In this document: positions 1 through 6,446 of the stretch, one piece after another
Layout of the letters: every line of letters begins with the position of its first letter
Numbering within the stretch: position 1 is the stretch's first letter
Origin: an uncultured Parabacteroides sp.
Lineage (GTDB): Bacteria; Bacteroidota; Bacteroidia; Bacteroidales; Tannerellaceae
Assembly (NCBI GenBank): GCA_937890135.1
Contig: CALBYC010000045.1
Coordinates: forward strand, 1 to 10,006
Reading direction: 5' to 3'
DNA length: 10,006 nucleotides
The notes under the pieces: model-generated
Database searches by the model: none
The model's input: only the letters and a program-made list of their open reading frames with translations
What the model was told of the DNA's origin: nothing
Program-made: the position numbers and the translations under genes

Positions 1-1
1 C

Positions 2-589
2 AACGTCGTACCGACATTGCAATTCAGAAGTGCCAACGGACTTCCTCGTGAGTTGACCATGTACAAAGAAGGAAAAGATGTTTACCTTGCAGCCAACCCG
101 GTAAAAGAAGTAGAGAAACTGCGGGTTGATTCGGCAAAAATAGACAATTTTGAATATGAACAAGGGCACTCGATGGATGCTAATGTGCATAATGATTCGG
201 GTGCATACGAAATTGATTTGATATTGGAACAAGGAAATGCTTCGGTTGCCGGCTTTAAACTGAAGAACGTCAAAGGTGAATATGTTGACATTTATATAAA
301 TACAAAAGATGGAAAGGTATATATGGACCGCACGAATAGCGGCATGACAAACTTTAGCCAGAAGGAATTTGCCATTGCCACATGGGCCAAGCTGCATGAA
401 CGAAATGCACATTCCTTCCAAATATTTGTGGACAAGAGTTCTATTGAAATGTTCGTTGATGGAGGGAAAATCGCCATGACGAATCTTGTCTTCCCGTCCA
501 TCCCTTATAATAACATCGAATTCCATGCGGAAGGAGGGAAGGCCGCAGTGAAAAATATGACTGTATACAAATTAAATGCTATAAAATAA
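2..589 (+). CDS. GH32 fructan hydrolase, C-terminal part (5' end outside window)
   Basis: The frame is open from base 2 to the TAA at 587-589, giving 195 residues with the start upstream of the window. The opening segment (QFRSANGLPREL, about residues 7-18) resembles the end of the five-bladed propeller of glycoside hydrolase family 32 (levanases, inulinases, fructanases), where a FRS..LPREL motif is conserved. The remainder fits the family's C-terminal beta-sandwich; DKSSIEMFVDGG at residues 144-155 corresponds to the typical D-x-S-S-x-E-x-F element. The catalytic Asp/Glu residues would lie upstream and cannot be checked, so levan versus inulin specificity and endo versus exo action are unknown. 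A fructokinase follows after 7 bases and then a permease, a layout like the fructan locus BT1757-BT1763 of B. thetaiotaomicron. Signal peptide and cellular location cannot be seen. Confidence 0.9.
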   Translation, partial: NVVPTLQFRSANGLPRELTMYKEGKDVYLAANPVKEVEKLRVDSAKIDNFEYEQGHSMDANVHNDSGAYEIDLILEQGNASVAGFKLKNVKGEYVDIYINTKDGKVYMDRTNSGMTNFSQKEFAIATWAKLHERNAHSFQIFVDKSSIEMFVDGGKIAMTNLVFPSIPYNNIEFHAEGGKAAVKNMTVYKLNAIK

Positions 590-596
590 ACAATTT

Positions 597-1475
597 ATGA
601 AAGGAAACAAACCCATTATCGTGGGAATAGGAGAATTGCTGTGGGACATATTGCCAACAGGGAAAAAAGCAGGAGGAGCGCCTATCAATTTCGTATATCA
701 TGCTACGCAATTGGGTGCGGAAGGATATGCTATCAGTGCCGTTGGGAAAGATGAGTTAGGAAAGGAAATAGTCCATGAACTCGATAACAACCACATAGCC
801 CACTGTATAGAAGCGGTGGATTATCCAACCGGAACAGTATTGGTCTCTCTGAAAGATGGCATACCTGCTTATGATATTACTGAAAATGTAGCTTGGGATC
901 ATATTCCGGTTTCTCCTAAAGCCATTGAAATAGTTAAAGAAGCAAAAGCTGTCTGTTTTGGGACTTTGGCCCAGCGTAGCACGGGTTCGCGGAAGACATT
1001 GAACGAATTGTTGTCATATGCTCCTGAAGATGCCTTGAGATTCTTTGATATCAACATCCGTCAGCACTATTATTCCAAAGAGCTGATATTAGATTTGTTG
1101 GGGAAAACCGATGTTTTAAAGATAAACGACGAAGAACTGGAATTGCTGCGCTCGATGATGCGTTTGGAAAGGGACGATGAAGATTGTTGCAAAGCATTAT
1201 TGCACCAATATGGATTAAAGTATGTGATTTTGACAGCGGGCAGCAGATTCAGTTCAATCTATTCGCCCGATGAAAGTTCAACGATTGAAACACCGAAAGT
1301 CGCCGTTGTGGATACGGTTGGCGCAGGAGATTCGTTCTCTGGAGCCTTTGTTTATTCTATTCTGGCAGGCAAATCATTGAAAGAAGCTCACCGCCGGGCA
1401 GTCGATGTTGCTGCGTTTGTATGTACAAAAGAAGGGGCTTGGCCCGAATATCCTAAAAATGATTCAATATTATGA
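597..1475 (+). CDS. PfkB-family fructokinase
   Basis: This 292-residue protein has the normal length of a PfkB/ribokinase-family sugar kinase. The N-terminus (VGIGELLWDILPTGKKAGGAP, residues 9-29) carries the family's substrate-binding start, with a Gly-Gly pair at 26-27. The C-terminal signature DTVGAGDSFSGAF (239-251) holds the anion hole and the catalytic base Asp245. It would phosphorylate fructose with ATP in the cytoplasm; fructose is inferred from the GELLWD..P start and from the GH32 and permease neighbours, and another hexose cannot be excluded. The ATG lies 7 bases after the GH32 stop and the TGA overlaps the permease ATG (ATGA), so the three genes are almost certainly one transcript with translational coupling. 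No Shine-Dalgarno is evident, which is normal for Bacteroidetes. Confidence 0.9.
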   Translation: MKGNKPIIVGIGELLWDILPTGKKAGGAPINFVYHATQLGAEGYAISAVGKDELGKEIVHELDNNHIAHCIEAVDYPTGTVLVSLKDGIPAYDITENVAWDHIPVSPKAIEIVKEAKAVCFGTLAQRSTGSRKTLNELLSYAPEDALRFFDINIRQHYYSKELILDLLGKTDVLKINDEELELLRSMMRLERDDEDCCKALLHQYGLKYVILTAGSRFSSIYSPDESSTIETPKVAVVDTVGAGDSFSGAFVYSILAGKSLKEAHRRAVDVAAFVCTKEGAWPEYPKNDSIL

Positions 1476-2635
1476 GTACACAACAAAAGAAATTTGTTTG
1501 GATGCTGGTGCCTGTCATGCTCTCATTTTTTGCTATGGGATTCGTTGATTTGGTAGGCATAGCTACGAATTATGTGAAAGCGGATTTTAAATTGACGGAT
1601 AAAATCGCCAATTTGTTGCCTTCCATGGTCTTTTTCTGGTTTTTGGTATGTGCTGTTCCGACAGGCATGTTGATGAATAAAATCGGGCAACGCAAAACAG
1701 TTTTGATTAGCCTGGTTATAACGATGATAGCGCTGGCATTGCCTTTTGTCGGTTATTCTTTCCCTATGATGCTGCTTTCTTTTGCCTTCTTGGGAATAGG
1801 CAACGCTTTGATGCAAGTGTCGTTAAACCCGTTATTGTCAAATATCGTGAGTGGCGAGCGTCTGGCAAGCTCCTTGACCCTTGGGCAGTTTGTGAAAGCA
1901 ATCGCTTCGTTCATCGCTCCGATTTTGGCAGGATGGGCAGCTGTCTCTTTTGGTAATTGGCGAATATTTATGGCCATATTCTTGCTGGTAACTATTGTGG
2001 CATTTCTTGCTTTGAGTGTCACTTCCATCCAAGAAAATGTATCGAAAGAAGTAGGAGAGTCCACGTTCAAGGGATGCTTCGCTTTGCTGAAAGATAGAGT
2101 GATTCTACTCTCTTTTTTAGGAATCATTTGCCATGTTGGCCTCGATGTCGGCATCAATGTGACCGCTCCTAAATTATTGATGGAACGTCTTGGCATGACA
2201 TTGGAAGGAGCCGGTTTGGCAACAAGCGTTTATTTCTTATTCAGGACGATTGGTTGTTTCAGTGGAGCATTCCTATTGGCTTGCCTTCCTCCCAAGCGGG
2301 TTTTTGCAGCCAGCGTGCTGATGATGTTTGTTGCAACAATTGGATTGTTTACGCAACAATCACAAATGGCATTATATGTTTGCATCGCTTTAATAGGATT
2401 AGGCAATTCAAACATATTCCCGATGCTATTATCGCGCGCCATGCTGCATTTGCCGGAACGGAAGAATGAGGTGTCCGGTTTGATGATTATGGGGTTGTTT
2501 GGAGGTACGGTTTTCCCGATGGTGATGGGGATTGCTTCAGACGCCTCGGGATCTCAAATGGGTGCCATAGCGGTTTTTGCTGTAGGTGTCATTTATCTCT
2601 TATGCATGATTCCTGTGCTTAACAAGGAAGCATGA
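1472..2635 (+). CDS. FHS/FucP-type MFS sugar (fructose) permease
   Basis: This is a 387-residue, very hydrophobic protein with about 12 predicted membrane helices and a polar central loop near residues 186-208, the 6+6 layout of the major facilitator superfamily. Features of the fucose/glucose/galactose:H+ symporter (FHS) group are visible: an acidic residue in helix 1 (GFVDLVGIATNYV, Asp26), a basic loop between helices 2 and 3 (NKIGQRKT, 69-76), an Asn-Pro in helix 4 (QVSLNPLLS, 115-123), and SGLMIMGLFGGTVFP near the C-terminus (335-349). It probably brings free fructose across the inner membrane by proton symport for the kinase encoded just upstream, with which it shares 4 bases. Permeases of this type occupy the same place in Bacteroides fructan loci. 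The substrate is inferred from context only. Confidence 0.85.
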   Translation: MSTQQKKFVWMLVPVMLSFFAMGFVDLVGIATNYVKADFKLTDKIANLLPSMVFFWFLVCAVPTGMLMNKIGQRKTVLISLVITMIALALPFVGYSFPMMLLSFAFLGIGNALMQVSLNPLLSNIVSGERLASSLTLGQFVKAIASFIAPILAGWAAVSFGNWRIFMAIFLLVTIVAFLALSVTSIQENVSKEVGESTFKGCFALLKDRVILLSFLGIICHVGLDVGINVTAPKLLMERLGMTLEGAGLATSVYFLFRTIGCFSGAFLLACLPPKRVFAASVLMMFVATIGLFTQQSQMALYVCIALIGLGNSNIFPMLLSRAMLHLPERKNEVSGLMIMGLFGGTVFPMVMGIASDASGSQMGAIAVFAVGVIYLLCMIPVLNKEA

Positions 2636-2716
2636 AAAATAGAAAAGGTTTCTCCCTTTGGGAAAAAGATAGCAACTGATTTGAAGAATCCAATTGGGAA
2701 AGTAAGACATAAGACG

Positions 2717-2774
2717 AAAGGTGAGACCATAACGTGCTGCAACATAATTTGTTAAGCATGTATCTCTCACCTTT
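2717..2774 (+). repeat. Nested hairpin built on GGTGAGA/TCTCACC repeats
   Basis: AAAGGTGAGA (2717-2726) is the exact reverse complement of TCTCACCTTT (2765-2774), a 10-bp perfect stem. The 38-base loop can fold further: CGTGCT (2733-2738) with AGCATG (2755-2760), including one G-U pair, and AACA (2741-2744) with TGTT (2750-2753). The result is a long nested stem-loop in RNA. The same heptamer is reused in the next hairpin. Whether this is a small-RNA structure, part of a terminator region or a dispersed repeat cannot be decided from one copy. Confidence 0.5.
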
Positions 2775-2783
2775 TCCCGTATC

Positions 2784-2874
2784 TCTCACCTATCTCTCAC
2801 TCGATATAACAGTCTGTTGTTCAGCTGATTGTATTGTAAAAATAAGTGAGTGAGAGATGGTGAGACCATTTTTT
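2784..2874 (+). terminator. Long hairpin followed by a T-run, possible terminator of the fructan operon
   Basis: ATCTCTCACTC (2792-2802) pairs perfectly with GAGTGAGAGAT (2848-2858). After a one-base bulge (2791), TCTCACC (2784-2790) pairs with GGTGAGA (2859-2865), giving an 18-bp stem. The loop is 45 bases, and six T residues follow at 2869-2874, four bases past the stem. The stem and T-run suggest a Rho-independent terminator, but the large loop and low-GC tail are atypical and it lies about 150 bases after the permease stop. It could equally be a repeat element with inverted ends. Confidence 0.4.
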
Positions 2875-2921
2875 CAACTTTATGGAGGCGGATTATGCCG
2901 GATTCCAAACGCTAAGGGCAA

Positions 2922-2984
2922 GTCGCCTTATTTCATCAAGCACCTTGCAGATTGGCAGATTTCGCATTATCTTTGTGAGGCGAC
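2922..2984. repeat. 9-bp inverted repeat bracketing the promoter
   Basis: GTCGCCTTA (2922-2930) pairs with TGAGGCGAC (2976-2984) over nine positions, with one G-T pair. One arm lies upstream of the -33 box and the other at the expected transcription start. It could be a split operator or a chance match; no regulator gene is nearby. Confidence 0.25.
2944..2975 (+). promoter_or_regulatory. Bacteroidetes-type promoter for the FabK-like/M20 pair
   Basis: TATCTTTG at 2968-2975 matches the Bacteroidetes -7 consensus TAnnTTTG exactly. CTTG at 2944-2947 stands for the -33 TTTG box with a 20-base spacer. Transcription would start near 2980-2983, leaving a leader of about 12 bases to the ATG at 2994 or about 36 to the ATG at 3018. 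Confidence 0.55.
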
Positions 2985-2993
2985 ATCATAATT

Positions 2994-3965
2994 ATGTCTA
3001 ACATTAAATCGAATAAAATGGAAAATAGAATTTGCAAATTATTGAATATCAAATATCCTATTGTTCAGGGAGGGATGGTTTGGTGCAGTGGTTGGGAATT
3101 GGCGTCAGCTGTCAGCAATGCCGGAGGCTTGGGACTAATCGGAGCCGGTTCCATGCACCCGGAAGTATTGGTGGAGCATATACGTAAATGTAAAGCCGCC
3201 ACAGACAAACCTTTTGGCGTAAATGTCCCTTTAATGTATCCTGAAATAGAAAAAATCATGTCCATTCTGATAACCGAAAAAGTTCCAGTTGTTTTCACAT
3301 CGGCTGGTAATCCCAAGATATGGACTAAACACCTGAAAGATAATGGCATGACGGTCGTTCACGTAGTCAGCAGTTCCAAATTCGCTGTTAAATGTGAAGA
3401 AGCAGGAGTGGATGCCGTTGTGGCAGAAGGTTTTGAAGCTGGCGGGCACGATGGGAGAGAGGAAACAACCACAATGTGTTTGATTCCGCATGTGCGCCGT
3501 GCAACAGCTCTGCCATTGATTGCAGCAGGAGGAATTGGTACTGGGGAAGGGATGTTGGCAGCATTTGCGTTGGGAGCAGAAGGCGTGCAGATCGGAACTC
3601 GTTTTGCGTTGACTGTAGAAAGCTCTGCCCATGAGTCATTCAAACAGCTTTGCCTGTCGTTGAATGAAGGAGACACCAAGTTGCTTCTGAAGAAAATTTC
3701 GCCTACGCGTCTCGTGAAAAGTACCTTTGCGACAGAGGTGGAAGAGGCGGAGAGCAGGGGAGCTTCAGCAGAAGAATTGCGAGACCTGTTGGGAAAAGGC
3801 AGAGCCAAGAAAGGAATATTTGAAGGGAATTTGGAGGAAGGAGAGATGGAAATCGGTCAAATAGCATCGCTTTTCCGTAAAGAACAGACAGCAAAGGAGG
3901 TTGTCGATGAAATCGTCTGCGACTACGGGAATGCATTGCGGAAATTGGGAACTTGTAAATTATAA
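2994..3965 (+). CDS. FMN-dependent FabK-like enoyl-ACP reductase / nitronate monooxygenase family protein
   Basis: This 323-residue TIM-barrel flavoprotein belongs to the family holding enoyl-ACP reductase II (FabK) and nitronate monooxygenase. Visible motifs are YPIVQGGM near the N-terminus (21-28), SNAGGLGLIGAG (41-52), DKPFGVNV (71-78), the AEGFEAGGHDG block (144-154) with His152 at the catalytic position of FabK, and the FMN phosphate-binding segments IAAGGIGTGEG (176-186) and GAEGVQIGTRF (194-204). The C-terminal part with GQIASLF resembles FabK more than NMO, so it may reduce enoyl-ACP in fatty-acid synthesis or act on another substrate. Family members usually begin at MENRI, so translation may really start at 3018; 2994 is kept as the first ATG after the predicted promoter. 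The M20 gene follows after 4 bases. The family is secure, the substrate is not. Confidence 0.85.
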   Translation: MSNIKSNKMENRICKLLNIKYPIVQGGMVWCSGWELASAVSNAGGLGLIGAGSMHPEVLVEHIRKCKAATDKPFGVNVPLMYPEIEKIMSILITEKVPVVFTSAGNPKIWTKHLKDNGMTVVHVVSSSKFAVKCEEAGVDAVVAEGFEAGGHDGREETTTMCLIPHVRRATALPLIAAGGIGTGEGMLAAFALGAEGVQIGTRFALTVESSAHESFKQLCLSLNEGDTKLLLKKISPTRLVKSTFATEVEEAESRGASAEELRDLLGKGRAKKGIFEGNLEEGEMEIGQIASLFRKEQTAKEVVDEIVCDYGNALRKLGTCKL

Positions 3966-3969
3966 TCTT

Positions 3970-5325
3970 ATGGCAATAAAATCCTATATAAAGAAAAATG
4001 AAAAGAGATTCTTGGATGAATTGTTTTCTTTGATACGCATCCCATCTATCAGTGCCCAGCAGGAGCATAAACCTGACATGCAAACATGTGCCAGACGTTG
4101 GGCGGACATATTGCTTTCATCAGGAGCTGACAAGGCGGAAGTGATGGAGACGGAAGGCAATCCCATTGTCTATGCCGAGAAAAACGTGAATCCGGAGAAT
4201 AAAACTGTGTTGGTTTATGCGCATTATGATGTGATGCCCGTTGAACCTTTGGACCTGTGGAACAGTAAGCCGTTCGAACCCGTGATACGCAACGGGAGAA
4301 TTTGGGCAAGAGGAGCCGATGATGATAAAGGGCAAAGTATGATCCAAGTCAAAGGCTTTGAAACGGCATTGAAGGAAGGGCTGCTACAATGCAATGTGAA
4401 GTTCATATTCGAGGGAGAAGAAGAGATAGGCTCCCCCAGTATTGAAGCATTTTGCAAGGCTCATAAAGAACTATTGAAAGCGGATGTCATCTTGGTTTCC
4501 GATACGAGCATGGTAAGTGCAGATACATTGTCGCTAACAACCGGATTGCGCGGATTAGCTTATTGGGAAATAGAAGTAGACGGCCCAAGTCGTGATTTGC
4601 ACTCCGGACATTTTGGAGGAGCAGTAGCCAACCCCATCAATGTGCTATGCAAAATGTTGGCAGACATAACGGACAAAGATGGGAGAATAACGATTCCGGG
4701 GTTTTATGATGATGTGGAAGAGCTATCCGCAGAAGAACGGGAAATGATTGCGCAGATTCCGTTTGACGAAGCACAATATAAGGAAGCCATAGGGGTAAAG
4801 GCGCTGTTTGGAGAAAAAGGATATTCAACATTGGAGCGTAACAGCTGCCGCCCGTCTTTCGATGTTTGTGGCATTTGGGGGGGCTATATCGGAGAAGGAA
4901 GCAAAACCGTTTTGCCATCGAAGGCATTTGCTAAAGTTTCATGCCGATTAGTACCCCATCAGAACCATGAAACAATTTCCAAATTGTTTGAGACATATAT
5001 TCACCAAGTCGCTCCCGAATATGTCACAGTGAAAGTCACGCCAAAACATGGAGGCGAGGGGTATGTCTGCCCCATCGATCTTCCGGCATATAAAGCTGCC
5101 GAAGAAGCCATTCGCATAGCTTTTGGGAAAAAACCGCTGGCGGTTCGACGAGGCGGCAGCATCCCCATCATTTCTTCGTTTGAACGGATATTGGGAATCA
5201 AGACCGTACTGATGGGATTCGGACTCGAGCAAAATGCCATCCATTCTCCGAATGAAAGCTGTCGTTTGGACTTTTTCTTCAAAGGGATAGAAGCTGTAGC
5301 TGAGTTCTACCGGATATTCAGATGA
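3970..5325 (+). CDS. M20-family metallopeptidase (dipeptidase-like)
   Basis: This 451-residue protein has the typical length of M20 dipeptidases of the carnosinase/CNDP-like group. All expected metal and catalytic positions are present: His85 and Asp87 in AHYDVMP, bridging Asp118 in ARGADDDKGQ (113-122), general base Glu151 and ligand Glu152 in EGEEEIGS (148-155), Asp178 in VSDTSM, and His425 in NAIHSPNE. His211 in RDLHSGHFGG fits the lid-domain histidine that completes the neighbouring subunit's active site. No signal peptide is seen, so it is probably a cytoplasmic di-zinc (or Mn) peptidase cleaving dipeptides. The frame stays open back to 3901, but that extension overlaps the preceding gene and is unlike the family; the ATG at 3970, 4 bases after the previous stop, fits best. 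Cotranscription with the FabK-like gene is likely although no shared pathway is obvious. Confidence 0.88.
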   Translation: MAIKSYIKKNEKRFLDELFSLIRIPSISAQQEHKPDMQTCARRWADILLSSGADKAEVMETEGNPIVYAEKNVNPENKTVLVYAHYDVMPVEPLDLWNSKPFEPVIRNGRIWARGADDDKGQSMIQVKGFETALKEGLLQCNVKFIFEGEEEIGSPSIEAFCKAHKELLKADVILVSDTSMVSADTLSLTTGLRGLAYWEIEVDGPSRDLHSGHFGGAVANPINVLCKMLADITDKDGRITIPGFYDDVEELSAEEREMIAQIPFDEAQYKEAIGVKALFGEKGYSTLERNSCRPSFDVCGIWGGYIGEGSKTVLPSKAFAKVSCRLVPHQNHETISKLFETYIHQVAPEYVTVKVTPKHGGEGYVCPIDLPAYKAAEEAIRIAFGKKPLAVRRGGSIPIISSFERILGIKTVLMGFGLEQNAIHSPNESCRLDFFFKGIEAVAEFYRIFR

Positions 5326-5351
5326 ACAATTTCAAATAAAATGTCAGTTTT

Positions 5352-5382
5352 TTTGTCCATTCAATATTTTATTGTACTTTTG
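5352..5382 (+). promoter_or_regulatory. Bacteroidetes-type promoter of the his operon
   Basis: TTTG at 5352-5355 (-33 box) and TACTTTTG at 5375-5382 (-7 box, TAnnTTTG) match the Bacteroidetes sigma-ABfr consensus exactly, with a 19-base spacer. Transcription should start near 5387-5390, about 15 bases before the leader-peptide ATG. No obvious terminator separates it from the M20 stop at 5325, so some read-through from upstream is possible. Confidence 0.8.
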
Positions 5383-5402
5383 CTGTGGTGAAAGAAAGAC
5401 AA

Positions 5403-5462
5403 ATGAAACAGATAAATTTACATCATCATCATCGTGACAACGGGCAGAAGTTCGGTGGGTGA
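5403..5462 (+). CDS. hisL: His operon leader peptide (19 aa, four consecutive His codons)
   Basis: A short frame ATG (5403) to TGA (5460-5462) encodes MKQINLHHHHRDNGQKFGG. The four adjacent CAT codons (5421-5432) are the hallmark of a histidine leader peptide: when charged tRNA-His is scarce the ribosome stalls there and changes the folding of the downstream RNA. The frame sits just downstream of the predicted promoter and just upstream of an intrinsic terminator that precedes hisG. It is preceded by an A/G-rich stretch (GAAAGAAAGAC). The peptide has no expected function beyond being translated. Position, codon content and terminator together make this call strong. Confidence 0.88.
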   Translation: MKQINLHHHHRDNGQKFGG

Positions 5463-5484
5463 TGGTATGTGTAAATACTGAAAT

Positions 5485-5524
5485 AAGAAAGAGGCTTGCC
5501 GAAATAGGGTAAGCCTCTTTTTTT
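5485..5524 (+). terminator. Attenuator terminator between leader peptide and hisG
   Basis: GAGGCTTGCC (5491-5500) pairs with GGTAAGCCTC (5508-5517) with one G-U pair. The flanking AAA (5488-5490) pairs with TTT (5518-5520), giving 13 bp that can extend a few A-U/G-U pairs further. The loop is 7 bases and a run of seven T residues occupies 5518-5524. It is a textbook intrinsic terminator 36 bases ahead of hisG. A possible antiterminator uses GGCA..AGTT (5443-5452) in the leader-peptide tail to pair with the terminator's 5' arm (5493-5500). The His codons (CATCATC) can pair with GGTGATG (5458-5464) over the stop codon. Confidence 0.85.
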
Positions 5525-5560
5525 ATAACTTGGAATAACAATTTATAAAAACAAAAGAAT

Positions 5561-6412
5561 ATGTTACGAATCGCAGTTCAGTCTAAAGGACGTTTGTATG
5601 ATGAAACAATGATGCTGTTGGAAGAAGCTGGCATCAAATTGAACGGAGGAAAAAGAACTTTATTGGTAGCGGCAAAAGATTTCCCTGTGGAAGTGTTGTT
5701 TTTGAGAGACGATGACATTCCGGAGTCGGTGGCGAACGGTGTCGCTGACGTAGGAATAGTGGGAGAAAACGAATATGTCGAGAAAGGTGCGAAAGCACAA
5801 TTGGTCAAACGCTTAGGGTTCAGCAAATGCCGCTTGTCCTTGGCTATCCCGAAAGACGAAAAGTATGAAGGTGTTGATTGGTTTAATGGTAAAACCATCG
5901 CAACATCTTATCCCGGAATTTTGGATACCTATTTGAAAAGCAAAAATGTAAAGTCCAACATACATGTCATAACGGGTTCCGTGGAAATCGCTCCCGGGAT
6001 AGGATTGGCCGATGCGATATTTGACATTGTAAGTTCAGGAAGCACCTTGGTTAGCAATCAACTGAAAGAAGTAGAGGTGGTCATGAAGAGTGAAGCCTTG
6101 CTGATCAGCACACCTGGATTATCAGCGGAAAAACAAGATATATTGGATGAGTTGATATTTCGGTTCGAGGCCATCCAATTAGCTGACGGGAAAAAATACG
6201 TATTATTAAACGCCCCGAAAGAGAAATTGGACGACATAATCGAAGTATTGCCTGGCATGAAAAGCCCGACCGTAACTCCCCTGGCCAATGGAGAATGGGT
6301 ATCTGTCCAATCCGTCATTTCCGAAAAGCATTTTTGGGAAATCATTGGTAAATTGAAATCGCTGGGCGCAGAAGGGATATTAGTCCTTCCAATTGAGAAG
6401 ATGGTTTTATAA
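5561..6412 (+). CDS. hisG: ATP phosphoribosyltransferase, long form
   Basis: HisG joins ATP and PRPP to make phosphoribosyl-ATP, the first and committed step of histidine synthesis. The 283-residue length marks the long form, with two catalytic subdomains followed by an ACT-like regulatory domain (about residues 210-283) that binds histidine for feedback inhibition; it needs no HisZ partner. The PRPP-binding signature is plain at residues 142-166 (E-x-A-P-x-x-G-x-A-D-x-I-x-D, then SSGSTL, then N166). The N-terminal IAVQSKGRL (4-12) and the DVGIVGENEY block (63-72) are also typical. It is the first structural gene after the attenuator, so expression is expected to respond to His-tRNA charging in addition to enzyme feedback. 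hisD follows after 34 bases. Confidence 0.96.
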   Translation: MLRIAVQSKGRLYDETMMLLEEAGIKLNGGKRTLLVAAKDFPVEVLFLRDDDIPESVANGVADVGIVGENEYVEKGAKAQLVKRLGFSKCRLSLAIPKDEKYEGVDWFNGKTIATSYPGILDTYLKSKNVKSNIHVITGSVEIAPGIGLADAIFDIVSSGSTLVSNQLKEVEVVMKSEALLISTPGLSAEKQDILDELIFRFEAIQLADGKKYVLLNAPKEKLDDIIEVLPGMKSPTVTPLANGEWVSVQSVISEKHFWEIIGKLKSLGAEGILVLPIEKMVL

Positions 6413-6446
6413 CGTCCGGTCATATAGGCAAGAAAGGGTTTACATT

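Larger units (their letters stand above)
2636..2993 (+). other. Intergenic region with structured repeats and a promoter
   Basis: No convincing gene lies in these 358 bases. From left to right there is a short A/G-rich stretch with a weak hairpin (2644-2659), the two ATCTCTCACC-type hairpins at 2717-2774 and 2784-2865 with a T-run at 2869-2874, a GC-richer segment, a 9-bp inverted repeat (arms 2922-2930 and 2976-2984) and a Bacteroidetes-type promoter at 2944-2975. It separates the fructan operon from the FabK-like/M20 pair. Confidence 0.8.

Noticed and set aside
1753..2196. 147-residue open frame on the minus strand across the permease
   Set aside because: It is antisense to well-conserved MFS coding sequence, with low-complexity composition and no recognisable domain.
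2644..2659. AAAGG/CCTTT hairpin right after the permease stop as a terminator
   Set aside because: The stem is only 5 bp, has a competing fold (2649-2667) and is not followed by a T-run.
2762..2858. Short repeats ATCTCTCAC that might be a CRISPR array
   Set aside because: The repeats are only 9-10 bases, are 19 and 11 bases apart and occur in both orientations; no repeat-spacer structure and no cas genes are present.
2882..3001. 39-codon frame ATG to TAA just before the FabK-like gene
   Set aside because: It spans the promoter consensus, overlaps the next gene's start and encodes a sequence with no recognisable features; most likely chance.
5421..5432. CAT tetranucleotide-like run as a simple microsatellite
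   Set aside because: The run is in frame inside a leader peptide between a consensus promoter and an attenuator, which explains it better than slippage.
6393..6446. Upstream extension of hisD by 18 codons
   Set aside because: It overlaps the end of hisG and is unlike the family N-terminus, whereas ATG 6447 gives the standard length.
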